This document shows positions 36,418 through 48,099 of a stretch of DNA of 64,000 bases, one piece after another. Source of the DNA: Eumeta japonica (Eukaryota; Arthropoda; Insecta; Lepidoptera; Psychidae); assembly GCA_005406025.1 (NCBI GenBank), contig BGZK01002077.1:17234-81233 (forward strand). Direction: 5' to 3'. Under the pieces are notes generated by a model. The model had not been told where the DNA came from, searched no databases, and saw nothing but the letters and a program-made list of their open reading frames with translations. The position numbers were made by a program, and so were the translations under genes. Numbering within the stretch: position 1 is the first letter of the stretch; every line of letters starts with the position of its first letter.

Positions 36418-38935
36418 TTGACTACAACATAAAGTTACATACAGGAGAGACTCGCTCAAATAGGACATGAGCTATCGCACGTCAGGAACCAAGAAGAATT
36501 AATGAAAGAAGACAACATTGGCACAGAGCTAAGTAGGATTAAAAAGGACTGCAGATTAACTTTACAAATTCTTAGAGATGGACATTGAAAAATTGCACCG
36601 AGTGTAGAATATAAAGAATGTAATAGTAAAGGAAAAAACAAATTAGTAAAGAAGAATTTTGTTTGAGAAGTAATGGGCATAATCTACTTAACATAACTTC
36701 AAGGTCTACTACAGTAAAAGAAAGTTGGATGCACAAGTTAGATATGGGAAACTCAGGTAGACAAAACGTGAGCTATTACGATAGGAACCAAGAAGAATGA
36801 ACTTTATTAGCTTAGAACAAATAAGAAATTAAAAAGGCTGCTGATGACGTTCATCAATTCTCAGAAACGTACACTAAAAATGTGCACCAAGCGAAGAATA
36901 TGCAGAATGAAAGGACAACGGTAGAAATAAATTAAGAAAGAAGGATTTCTTTTGCAAAAACTGCACATCATCTGTTTAGCATTTCTTTAAGATTTTTTTT
37001 AACAGAAAGGAAAGTTAGATGCCCTAGTAACACATAGGAGACTCGTGTAGAAAAGACACACCATTTCAATGTGAACAAAGAAGAATGGACTGCATTAGAT
37101 CAGAGGAAATCAGAAAAGCTTGGAGATAAACTTCATCAACTCTCTGAAATTGTCACTGAAGAATTTCTCCATGCGAGGAATATGAAGAATGAAAGAGTAA
37201 CCGAAAAAATAAATTTGAAAAGGGAGAACTTATATCAGACGAACTGGACACCATCTACTTAACACCATTTCAATATCTAGCACAATAGAAAGAGAAGTTG
37301 GATGCCCTAATTACACATGGAAGACTCGTGTAAACAATGCATTATCTATTACAACAGGAACAAACAAGAATAGATCGTATTAGGTTAGAGTGAATCAGAA
37401 AAAATAAAATTGCTGCTGATGAACTTGATCAATTTCCAGGTGGTTACTAAAAGTCTAGTATCAAGTGAAGAAAATAATAGAATGCAAAGTTGACTAAAGA
37501 AATTAATTAGTAAAGAAGGATTTATTTTAAGGAGAGCTTAACACTATTTAACTCCGATTTAAGATTTCTTCAACAAAAAGGTGATTACTTGGAAGACATA
37601 CTTAAACAAGACATGAACTGTTCATTACAACAGGGACCATAATGAATGGCCCACATTAGCACAGAGCAAACGTAGCGACTAAAAAAGCTGTGGATGAACT
37701 TTATCAACTTGCAGATATTGACATTGAAAACCGGCATCGCGCGAAGGAAATAAAGAATGAAAGATTAAAGGAAGATAAGAATTAGGAAAGAAGAATTTCT
37801 TTTAAGAAGACCTCGGCACCATCTAATGATATTGCTTTAAAATCAAATATAAAAAATAAGGCAGACCCTGTAGTTACACATGAGAGAATTGCAAAGACAT
37901 GAATAAGCTATGTCAGTCGTAAGTATTAAAAATGGGCTGCACAAAATTAACAAGGTCGTGGCTGAACTTTATTGGCTTTCACAAACGGACACTAAAAATC
38001 TACACCAAGCGAAGGAAATGAAGAATAAATCGATCGTTCGAAGAAACTAATTAAGAATGAATTTCTTTTAAAGAATAGCTCATCATTTACTTGATTCCGC
38101 TTTAAGATCTACTACAACAGAAATGTAGTTATACTCGAGAGAATCGCTCAGACAAAACAGGAGTTTCTGTTAAATGAACTAAGAAAAATGAACGACATTA
38201 TCAGAGAGCAAACTTGAAATTACAAAGATTGTGGATGATTTTTACCAATTCTCAAAAACGGACATTGAGAATATCTACTAAACTAAGAAAAAGAAGAAAG
38301 AAAGATTAACGGAAGAAAGACATTACTATAAGGATTACTTCCCAAACAAAATAAAAGCTCGCCATCATCTATTGAACACCGTCTTAAGATCTACTACAAC
38401 AAAAAGAAAAAGTAGACATTCTAGTTACACATGAGAGCCTTGGGTAGACTGAGCTACTACAACAAGAACCAAGAATAAGGGCGACTGTAGTCGCCTGTAG
38501 TAGAGAGCAAGTACTCTAGTAGTACTCTACTGTAGTAAAGAGCAAAGCGGAAACTTAAATGGCTGTCATTGAAATTTGTCAACTTCTTAACGGACACTAA
38601 AAACTTCTTCACCAAGCTGAGAAAATAAACAATGAAAGATTGACTGAAGAAAAATTTAAGATCTCAGAAATTTAAGAAGACACCATCAACTCAACTCTGT
38701 TTTAAATTTTTCTACAATTGAAAGTTATTCACACTTGGGAGACTCGCTTGACAAAACAGTAGTTTTTCAACAGGAACCAAGAAGAATAAACAACATTAAC
38801 ATAGAGTACAGTAGAAATTAGAAAGGCTACAGGTGAACTGTTCCAACTGTCAAATATGGACGTCAAAGCCTGCACCAAGCAAAGGAAACGAACAAAAGAG
38901 AAATGGAAAGAATGTATCCTTCCCATTATATTTAT
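36418..38935 (+). repeat. tandem array of about nine degenerate ~290-bp units with coiled-coil-like coding consensus
   Basis: A landmark (GGAACCAAGAAGAAT and variants) recurs at about 36485, 36784, 37072, 37366, 37633, 37915, 38177, 38464 and 38772, a spacing of 262-308. Each unit also has ACACATGGGAGACTCG-, GAGCAAA-, GATGAACTTTATCAACT-, ACCAAGCGAAGGAAATGAAGAATGAAAG- and CTACTACAACA-type blocks in the same order. Translated, the blocks give LLQQKEKVDILVTHES, ERIAQTKQEFLLNELRKMND, VDELYQLSETDIENLHQAK and EMKNERLTEE, about 97 codons per unit, rich in Glu/Lys/Leu. Most units have stops and frameshifts; 37071-37262 is the longest open stretch (63 codons). I infer a decayed tandem-repeat protein gene or repeat-derived copy. 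No named family is recognised. Confidence 0.8.
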
Positions 38936-38939
38936 TGAC

Positions 38940-39165
38940 ACACTATAGTATCTATTACCTATCCCTACTCCAGTTTCTGGCTAAAGGTTGCACGAATACC
39001 GGCTGGCTCTACATTTCCGTCACTCCTAATGCAAGGCACAATCTACACTCCCCTCATATAAGTACGCTCTCTTCGGTGTATCGGGACTTGTGCCTTTCAG
39101 TCATTGCGACTGGTTGAAGGATTGCGACTGGCTGAAGCTTGAGCGATGATGATGATGATAATGAA
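38940..39165 (+). repeat. retroelement-like 3' tail ending in (GAT)n
   Basis: After the tandem array the sequence changes character: ATTGCGACTGGTTGAAGGATTGCGACTGGCTGAAG, a short direct repeat, is followed by GATGATGATGATGATAATGAAG. Such microsatellite tails end RTE-type LINEs in Lepidoptera. Confidence 0.4.
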
Positions 39166-39574
39166 GAATCTCTTAATTCGATGTGATTATTTATAATTTT
39201 GTACAGAATTATAGTAACCAGATAAATACGTCTAGATCGTAATGTATGTACTCTGTCTCAATGTTCTTTCTCAATAACCAGTATAATCATATCCCGTACG
39301 GCAATCCAAAGAGACTAAGTATTTAGTTTTTACTTCCTCAATTCTGTCAATATCTGAGTCATAGTGTTTATGGTTCCGAACTCTGATACATTGAGAACGT
39401 ATACGTTGAGTAGTAGCTTTAGTACTTTCTTTCTCTTGAAAGCTTTTCCTAGAGCACAGTACTTGAGTACTGGATCTAATAGCTTATTTCGTTCGCTGAT
39501 ATATTATCAATATCCTTATTGAAACGCAGTTTGGCGTCAGTAACGATGCCGATATGAAGAATGGAGATGATACG

Positions 39575-39626
39575 GTTAACGTCTTGACTGTCTATACTCT
39601 ATAGTATAGACAGTCAAGACGTTAAC
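39575..39626. repeat. perfect 24-bp hairpin, 4-nt loop (first of an adjacent pair)
   Basis: GTTAACGTCTTGACTGTCTA... (39575-39598) and its exact complement at 39603-39626 are separated by CTAT. The next hairpin starts at the following base. Confidence 0.95.
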
Positions 39627-39684
39627 AAGTGAAATGTCTTTACCTGGACTGTATTCCAGTCCAGGTAGTAAAGACATTTCACTT
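39627..39684. repeat. 24-bp hairpin with a 3-nt bulge, 7-nt loop (second of the pair)
   Basis: AAGTGAAATGTCTTTACCTG... (39627-39650) pairs with 39658-39684. The right arm carries one extra GTA (a duplication of GTA within GGTAGTAAAG); otherwise the pairing is complete. Confidence 0.95.
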
Positions 39685-39770
39685 CGGGAAAATTATTGGG
39701 ATAGTTCATAGTCTAAGAGATGTAATTTGAACTGACGAGTTGGGTTATTCTATTTACCGATTTGTGGTGA

Positions 39771-39968
39771 TTGTCATGGACAGGACTGTTGTGTGTATCA
39801 CGCGATACTCATAATGATATGAACATTGACAATCGTATTGACGACGTCAATTCATCGCACTTCTCGGATGAAACGATGGAAATCGAGGAAACAGACGAGG
39901 AAGAAGAAGATGATGATGAAAACACAATTAGGTCGATGATGGGCATGGACTCTGTGGGAGAACCATAG
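39771..39968 (+). CDS. unrecognised acidic C-terminal-like open frame
   Basis: The frame encodes RDTHNDMNIDNRIDDVNSSH, then SDETMEIEETDEEEEDDDEN and IRSMMGMDSVGEP before TAG. The acidic run followed by a defined Met/Gly end looks like a real protein C-terminus more than random AT-rich sequence. There is no ATG in a plausible place (the frame opens at TTG), and an AG at 39782-39783 could be an acceptor. It could be a fragment of a host gene copy or a transposon protein. It starts 87 bases after the double hairpin. Confidence 0.3.
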   Translation: MSWTGLLCVSRDTHNDMNIDNRIDDVNSSHFSDETMEIEETDEEEEDDDENTIRSMMGMDSVGEP

Positions 39969-42900
39969 CAATAATAGATCAGCGACAATGTTTTATTTAC
40001 AATGTTTCTCGACAAATTAAGTTTTCGACAACAGACGAACGTGGGTTAAACCTACTGGGGATACCACTTAAAAGAGAACCCATCTCGTACTTTACCTCAA
40101 AGGTGGTGCGAAAAGGAATTCCCGTTGCATGAGAGACAAAAACGTTACGACTTTTAGATATAGGTTATCTAAAAACAGTTTGTCACATAGAATTAAGTTA
40201 TTTTACGTTTTTTGAAGGATCTTTTTAATGTACAAATTTGATAACCACTATTTTTTTTCGATAACAGCGACTGATAACGAGATATTTGCGAAAAACAGTA
40301 TTTTGTGACCTTTGACCCTGAGTAACTTCTCGCGGCACACGGATCGATGAGACGTTTCGAATTTTGGTTAAATCCATAAGAAGAAAGGTCCTTGCAAAAG
40401 TCCAGCTATCTCCTAAATTTTCCGAAATTCGATCGTTTTAAACTGAAAACTTCTTTAGGAGCATTGAGCATTTTTGAGATGGGAAAAAACCATTAAATTC
40501 GCGACACTGTAATCGTTACCGACACCTCTGTGTACATATAATTGAAATGAAAAATTCAATTTTGTATATGTACAAAGAATCCCAATTAATTAAATTTCAT
40601 GTATTTGTAAATTTACGTTTTAAGCAAAGGATTGCAATTTTTGTATGTATTAATTGTTTAAAATTTCACTCATGTTTATGTTTACAATTATAACTGATAC
40701 ATGAACAATTAATAGCTTGCCTGAAATTGAAAAATAATCAACAAATCATAGCAAATTTTATAAATTTAGCATTATTGTTTTTAATGTCTGAGTGCTCAAT
40801 AATTAATTACTGACACTACATAATATTAATAACTAATAATTGATATTAAACATGGATCATATAAAATTAATGAAATTGTTTATTTTATAAAGTATCAAAA
40901 GTTTTGAGACATATAAAGAAATTAAAAATGATATTAAAAATATGCAATAAAACAATTAAAATATTAGAGACAAAAATTGAACATGAGATTAATAAATTCA
41001 AAAATATATTATTATACACTAGGCAAAAATTTTAGATAACCTTTTTACCCTTTAGTTATTTCTTATCTCAGTTTTTTTTTTTTTTAAATGAAAGTTCAAT
41101 AAACGCATAAAAAATACTATAGTCTTTTTAATTTAATTTCAGCTCAATTTCACTTTCATTCAGTCAGTGCACTAGTGATTTATGTAATCTGTCTGTACTA
41201 ATATAAAATCGCAAAAATTCTTGTAAACAAGTTTGGTAACTTATTACGTACTTACGCCTTCGTCTATAATTCTCTGGACTTTCATTTTTTTGGCGTGTAT
41301 CTTTATAAAGTTCGCCATGATTGTCAAAATTTTATATTTTCTTGTTGATCTACTATTAAGGTATTGATATTTCTCACAGACTAATAAACTTGCACTACTA
41401 CAGTGGTCCTAAAACAATACGTACAGCTTACAAGAATATTAATACCTTCATTGTATACCGTCAAGAAAATATAAGGGTTGAGATCGGCAATGTATCTATT
41501 CTGAGGTATTGCTATAGGCACAAAGTATATTCGCTAACAGAACTAAGAAAAGTAAATTCAGAGACAATGTACATTTGATCTTATACCAAAAAAAACTTTG
41601 TCCTGGTTACATAGATACGATCTATTATTATGGTAGGAACAATGTGACGTTGTTACTTAAGCGAAATTAAAATCATTTACTTAGTCTATGTGACGACTCA
41701 ATACTGCCACTCTAGCTAGTCTACAACTACCGGTACATTGTCAAAACAAAAATTGACAATAAAAACCTAGCGCTAGAGGCTGTGTGCCATAAACGGCTCG
41801 CTAGTGGTAAAGTTTTATTGCCATCGTAGCTATAATTTTTTCTCAGTGTACAATCTTGTCGCCTCTATGGCTCGTTTGATCGCGCATTCTCCCAAAATGT
41901 AGTTTTTATTTTTTTTTAGCTTTATCGCTCGTTTGGGCAGTGATATATCAGAACTAATTAACTATTGCTTATCACCTTTGGCTTAGGAAATTTCCAACCT
42001 CCATTGTTTCTTGAATTGAGATTGTCGCAAATTGTTGTTATTTTAATAGCGTTTTACATAAACGCGTTAAAATAAATTTTATAAAAAAACCAAAGTGGAT
42101 TTAACTTAACAGTTTAATTTTTTTGTTGTAAGCGACGACAAATAAACGCAAACCCTAAATACAGTTCATTTATTGACTCGTTTAGTGAGTAACAGAGAAA
42201 CTAAGGAATGACTTTTAAATTATTCTATTCAATATTACTAGTATTACGACAGGTATTCAAAATGAGCTTTGAGGTTTCCTAAAAGATACAGTATTTTAGA
42301 CGCAGTATAATTTTTTTATATAGTTTGGAAAAGCATCATTACTAAATACATATGTGTTTGTTGAAAATGGGTGTAGTTGGCGGAAACACATTAAATAACT
42401 TTCCACGTGTTTGACGATATACCTTTGGATTATAATTCAGGTCATATTTAGATATACCTGTTTTTAAAATTGTTTACTCTAGAAATGTAGATTTTTGATT
42501 TAACTATTAATTTTGAAGAAAAAAATATATTTGGGGGTCACAGTTAGTGATTAGTATTTACATGAGGGTGGCAAGTACGAAGTGTATTTATCATCAACAA
42601 TATTTATTCATCGACACGACTGTCATCGTAATTATTAATTATACATTGATATAAACAATACATGTAATAATAATAATTGTTATTATAAACGTACTCTTAC
42701 ATAGTATTTTAGCACAAAAAATGATCCCAAATAAAATCATTTATTTCTGAAATAAGAAATTAGTTAAGTGCGATCAGCTCGTGTTCGATATAGCACTCTC
42801 ATAGCTTTGTCTCTCTCAAAAGCTTTGCCATTAAAACGCTCTATTTTAATATTTACTGGAATTTTCAACTACATCTAAAATCTTCAATTGTTCTAAACAA

Positions 42901-43230
42901 GTTATTACAAAAAACACATTTTGCTAATTGAAAACTTGTTTAATGTCGAACCGCTTAAAGATTTTTATATAAACCACATGCCGTTACGCTCATAAATTAC
43001 ATTATGACAATGTAGTAAAATTGACGACATCTCTTGCGAGAAGTGCCAACGCAATAAAAACCCGCAAATACTTATAATACTGTTATGCTTTTTTAAGAGG
43101 AGCACTAAATAGTTTGTCTCCTGTCCTTTTACGAGAGCCATACCCTTCTAAACTCGCACCTAGTTCTGATATCCCTCTGCCAACTAGAATTCCTACTTTC
43201 CTATCTTATGCCTCTTAACCAACAGACACT

Positions 43231-43735
43231 TGCCTGCAACATGCATTAACATGCAGCATACAACCCACCGCTGACCCTCAAATCTGCCCCTTTACTACGA
43301 ATCTCTATCCAAAGAATTGAATATTGATTCGAGAGGATTGATATATATAGGACATCTAAGTAAGTGTTAATTTTATAATTATCTTAGTCCGCTAATCGTT
43401 ATATTGTTAATTGCTACGCACGTTTCATGCCAACCACGCATATCCTCAGGAAAATGCAGACAGTCACATCCACCAGGGTATAAAGAGTGTTAAAAACAAC
43501 CGACAAATGCGGACCCAATTGCGTCAATTGAAACGCTGTCATGCAATATTTGCGTAACACATTAATTTTGTGACGATAATTATGACAATAAAATTAACAC
43601 TTGCTTAGATATGATAGAAATTCGTAGTGGAGAGGCAGATTCGAGGGTCAGCGGTGGGTTGCATGCTGCATGTTAATGCATATTGTAGGCAAGCGTCTAC
43701 TATGGATTTGCGCGAATTAACACCTCACACAATAG
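43231..43735. mobile_element. palindromic MITE, copy 1 (long form)
   Basis: The left end (TGCCTGCAACATGCATTAAC..., 43232-43330) is the inverted complement of 43615-43700 (...GCATGCTGCATGTTAATGCA). The inner parts also pair (AAGTGTTAATTTTATAATTA at 43362 with its complement near 43585). Similarity to the second copy at 27441 extends on the right through GCGTCTACTATGGATTTGCG to ACACAATA, past the palindrome. No coding capacity and no clear target duplication are seen. Confidence 0.8.
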
Positions 43736-44484
43736 AATATCTCAACCAATACTATCCTCCTTTATCTCATTTATGAACAATAATAACATATAATTATAAA
43801 TAAAATTGTGTACATATTTGTTCTGCTATATATGAATGTGTATATTATATAATTATGTAGAGATAAATAGTACCTTTTTAAATTCTTTATTTATTTAATT
43901 ATTTTTTATCTGGCTTCCTTTATTTTCAACAACTTTGAAGGTTTCGTTTTTTTTTGTATTCTTTTCCTTATTTCGTAACGAGGAATTATTTTTATTTCAT
44001 ATGTACAGTGAAGCTGGCACGAGTATATAGTATCCAATATAATTGTCATTAATGAAGAAGTGAAGTGGAGGAAACTAGTTTGTCGAATCGCAACCCATTG
44101 CTTTCGAATCAGACAGCAACAACATTGTTTCCCAACCGATGTGCTTTCAACTTAAACCGTCCGCTCCGTAGGTACCTCGACGAGCTACTGGTACGTTTGT
44201 AGTGTCTGAATCATTTGTATCTCTTTGTTCGTCTGCTTAGTACATACCGAACTGACACTGGTGCACCGCTGGTGACAGGCCGCGCTTTGTAGTTGCCCCT
44301 TGTGTATTTATGTTACGTCGCCGTCCTGGGTATTTGGATTTAGCAAGGATTGGAAATGCATACCTCGAAATTGAGACAATTAAATATTAATTCCATGGGC
44401 GACTATTGAATTCATAGTATTTATTTCGTTGTTTTTTACATTGAAAGAAATATTAGATATAAAGACAAAAATTTTGACAAAAAA

Positions 44485-45090
44485 AAACCAACTCCAAAAA
44501 TAAAACTATTCCAAAACAAATTAATACCTATGCACTAAAAGCAAAAAAATAATTGCGTATTATTCTACAACTTAATAATCAATTATTGTTATTTTTGGAG
44601 TCGGTGTCTATAGCTAAATGTATTATAGTGTTTCCTTGACTAACACAAAAATGACGATAATTGTAACTACATTATATTATCGTAATAATTTGATTGACTT
44701 TTAAGTAGTCTAATGTTTTTCATTTCATTTTACTTAGGAGAACTCTAATAAATAATGAAAATATTTTGGTCATTGTTTGTTATTCATAGGTATGTGTTGA
44801 GTTAAATTTGAAGTGGGTAGGTACCTATCTACCTTCTTGCGTGGTAAACACATAGATCGTACCTGCATATTGATGAGTAGAAAAGGTAAGTTGATTATTA
44901 AGTTGTAGAAGAATACGAAGTTATTTTTTTACTTTTTAGTGTTTATTAATTTGTTTTGCACCAAAAGCACCAGCTTTCAAACAAAAGAAGAATTATCAAA
45001 ATTGGTTCACCCTGTCGAAAGTTCTGAGGTAGAATAATAAATAAAAAAAGTCGAATTGAGAACCTCCTCCTTCTTAATTTTGAAATCGGT
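44485..45090. repeat. fragments of the GAGTCGGTTTT repeat family
   Basis: AAAAAAACCAACTCCAAAAA at 44480 and TTATTTTTGGAGTCGGTGTC at 44590 are opposite ends in inverted orientation about 110 bp apart. At 44997-45090 TGGTTCACCCTGTCGAAAGTTCTG and GTCGAATTGAGAACCTCCTCC with AATCGGTTGAAAA form a second fragment. Confidence 0.55.
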
Positions 45091-45170
45091 TGAAAACAGT
45101 GATAATTGTTTAGATAAATATTTAATATGTTTCAGCGTAGCAAGCCTACTGTGTGGATACGGAGGACACT

Positions 45171-45335
45171 CTGGTGGAAATATTTATTTATAGTCCGAAA
45201 TCTCAGAATATTTGACTTTTCAGAGTTTTCCAGACTTTTTCGGACTTAATAACATTTTAACCGTGAAAAAGTTTGAAAAACTCTAAAAGTCAATATTCTC
45301 TGAGGTTTCGGACTATAAATAAATATTTCCACCAG
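45171..45335. mobile_element. 165-bp foldback element
   Basis: CTGGTGGAAATATTTATTTA at 45171 is the exact complement of TAAATAAATATTTCCACCAG ending at 45335. Pairing continues inward with few mismatches (TAGTCCGAAATCTCAGAATA with its partner near 45292-45318) to a short loop around 45250. The whole element is one near-palindrome with no coding capacity. Confidence 0.85.
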
Positions 45336-46285
45336 GGCAGTATTATTTTCCTTAAAAAGTTAACACTTAATCAATAATTTCAAGACATAATGAATTATCT
45401 ATTACAAATGTTTTACAATCACTTATAATATGATTTCTTACCCGTCTATGGCTAAACCCAAAAGGAGGGTTGTGTGTATATCCATTGCAAAGTTCTCTCG
45501 TAATACTAAAGAAAAACTTAGTGTAATTAACTATAAGTTAATAGAATGGTCTTCATGACGCAAGCAATACTGGATGTACTAAAATTGCAACAAATCAAAA
45601 TGGCGGATTTTTGCCACCAAATTCGACGCCTTTTAAAATTTTTTTTCTCTCAAACATATCGTGTAGGGCATACAAATGACATTTTAAGAGGCGCTCAGAA
45701 ATAGACATACAACAAGTATGCTTAGAAATAATTTGAAATAACAAATAGCAATAAAATGGAATTACTACACTTTTTAATAACCATTTTTACCACACACTAT
45801 TTCACTATTAATTTCCCAACGTCTTTCTCGACTGCGCAGTGTCTTTTTACCCAACAGCGTGACAGTAAAGAAAAGGTTATGTTTTTCACGCATATTTGGG
45901 TTTGTAATGTGTAGAATTCTTTGTGCCCTCGAAACAGCCAAACGGTTGAATGGATTTTCATTAATAAAGTATCTATCGATTTGTCTAGACTATGCAATGG
46001 CTATAGGCTAGGTATTGTCTTTATAGAACCAGGATATCGGTCGTAATATACAAAATGACCATAAAGGAAAGAAAATGCATACCACCATGTTGAGTGACGT
46101 ATCATTGAATAGCGCTTTATAAATAAAAATTATATTTCTTAGACCTTTTTGCAGTAATAAATAGACTTGTGTATAAGAATTACCCAACCCAAAAATTTAA
46201 TTAATAACATCAATAAAAGAAATTAATCAGGATAATTACAACGAGATATGACGCTGACATCACTAATTACGAAGAAAGCAAGAAA

Positions 46286-46300
46286 CCTAACCTAACCTAA
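46286..46300. repeat. interstitial telomere-type repeat (CCTAA)3
   Basis: Three perfect CCTAA units (the insect TTAGG motif reversed) occur, directly followed by the GC-rich block to about 46600. Confidence 0.7.
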
Positions 46301-46600
46301 CTCCACCCGGCCGCCGCTAACCGCCTCCGGCCGGGCAGGGGACAAGGAAACCGACCCGTGACGGTTTCCTGTGACATCCTATGCCGAGACGACTCCTTTC
46401 AGGCGTCGTCCATAGCGCATGAATTTGTCGTGTGCCGTCCGGCATAGTCGTTCAACTACATAGCATTGCCGACCCATCAATTTCATCTTCAGGACTTTTT
46501 TTGTAGATTTCCGCCCCACACTACCCACGCGCACGGGCGCGAGGGTGTGCGAGATAGACATTTTTTACCCCCTCCTCGCCGCAAGAGGGAAACAAAAGCA
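46301..46600 (-). other. GC-rich, stem-forming block adjoining the telomere-type repeat
   Basis: The block contains AGGAAACCG / CGGTTTCCT (stem near 46346-46370), CCGGCCGCCG / CCGGCCGGG and a minus-strand frame (46561-46379) of 60 codons, basic, with VERLCRTAHDKFMRYGRRLK. Together with (CCTAA)3 it looks like the 3' part of a retroelement, but I do not recognise the family. Confidence 0.35.
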
Positions 46601-46688
46601 ATTCCATTTTATTATAGAAACAGTATTAAAATTAATATATTAATAAAACCCGACTGCGTAGAAACAACCTAAAAAGACGGTAACAAGA

Positions 46689-46855
46689 CGATGTAGGTAA
46701 TAAAATTAATAAATTATCCCATCAAATACGATAAATACTTGCAGTCGGAGACATACACATAGCTAGAATCGCAGAAGTATAGAACACGAATCTGATGCGT
46801 CTGACTGCAAATATTTATTATATTTCAATGGATATTTATTACCTGTATCATTTTG
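46689..46855. mobile_element. 167-bp foldback element with imperfect arms
   Basis: ATAAATACTTGCAGTCGGA (46731-46749) pairs with TCTGACTGCAAATATTTAT (46800-46818). The outer part GATGTAGGTAATAAA (46690) pairs with TTTATTACCTGTATC near 46836-46850. Arms are about 55-60 bp with small gaps. Confidence 0.65.
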
Positions 46856-47764
46856 TTTTCATATTTTCAGTTCACTTTTACACAGTCGGATTTTTTGATT
46901 TTATAATATTTTTTTTGGAGTCTATTTGTGTCATTTGAGATATTCTAATAATAAATAAAATTTCGATGTAAGTTTCTTAAATATTGCATAAGTTTTTTTT
47001 TAATAAATGACATTCGTTACTAAACAGCAAAACCATAAGACGACTTAGCGAAACGTTACACTTGACAAATATGTATCAAATTAATTAATTTATTTTGTGT
47101 GATAAAAAAACTCGATACACACATATTGATGCGGAGAGCGAATCGATCTCATAGTTATTTTCACCGAATTGATGACATCTTCGAAATGACGACCATAAAC
47201 TCAAGCTGCAAGACTTCTCGATCCGAAATCATATCACGGGATATTGTTTTGACGCGCAACTCAGATTGTAATGCTACAAAATCGGAAACTTAGATTTGTT
47301 AGTGCACGCTAAAATGCAAATACCGAGGAGACTAAGAAAAGAAAAAATTTAACTAAACCGTATAAAAGCCTTATTTTAACAGTCATCCTGCGTTAAGTGT
47401 GAATAAAATCAAAAATATTTTTTAAATGTTTTCTTTAATAGGAATGCTTTTTATTTGCACTCAGAACGTTATAAAGAAAAGTTGCTTTACAAACATTATT
47501 TTATTTTTCAATTGGTCATTGACGACGCGTATGGTTATTAGAGAAATATAGCACAGACAGACAACGATACAGATAAAATATAGCTATAGATAAATTATTC
47601 CATCCGGGATCTTTTTAAAATGTTTAGAACGCGTAATGTTCACTATATAAAAAACGTACTATGTAGCTTTATGACAAATTCAATGAGTGGAGTGCATCGC
47701 GTATGACTCTAAACCAATCATAATAATTCGCACAAACGGACAAATCGCTTTACTGCATACCCTT

Positions 47765-47950
47765 GCTCCGCCTTAGGCTACATACATTCTTAGGCGATCT
47801 TAATTCTGACCTCTGTCCCAGTTTGGGTTCGATCTGGGTTCCGTTTTCAGTCCAGAATCTAGGCCGCTTTAGGTTTTGTTTCCAGCCTCTCGTTGATATA
47901 GATCTCTGTTCCCACCTTCTCTCCGAACCCAGCCTTGCACTCAATTCCAA
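47765..47950 (-). repeat. same purine-rich degenerate minisatellite, minus strand
   Basis: The reverse complement reads GGGAACAGAGATC, GAACCCAGATCGAACCC, GGGACAGAGGTCAGAATT and similar. Both strands stay open for about 65 codons here because the motif lacks stops; I do not regard that as a gene. Confidence 0.55.
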
Positions 47951-48099
47951 TACGTAATAAACAACTTGTACATATTTCTAGGAAAAATGCAGGTACAGCG
48001 AAATGTTCGATTACAGAAACATAAAACTTTTATGATGCAGCAAGTGTTACGTATGAAACTGTGAATTTCTTTAATATAATTCAAGAAATTTACCTTTTC

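Larger units (their letters stand above)
39166..43230. other. AT-rich intergenic with double hairpin and acidic frame
   Basis: Apart from 39575-39968, 40240-40450 (GTGACCTTTGACCCTGAGTAAC ... AAAGTCCAGCTATCTCCTAA) resembles untranslated sequence of an insect mobile element. 40550-43230 shows nothing. Confidence 0.5.
43736..48099. other. intergenic, repeats only
   Basis: Repeat fragments (44485-45090), two foldback elements and the telomere-adjacent block are listed separately. The rest is AT-rich and blank. GGTAGGTACCTATCTACC at 44818 is a short palindrome. Confidence 0.55.

Noticed and set aside
34860..38935. CRISPR array
   Set aside because: Repeats are 212 and about 290 bp, degenerate and without unique spacers, in a eukaryotic genome.
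47750..47957. Opposing 65-codon frames as a gene pair
   Set aside because: Both are explained by a stop-poor purine-rich minisatellite.
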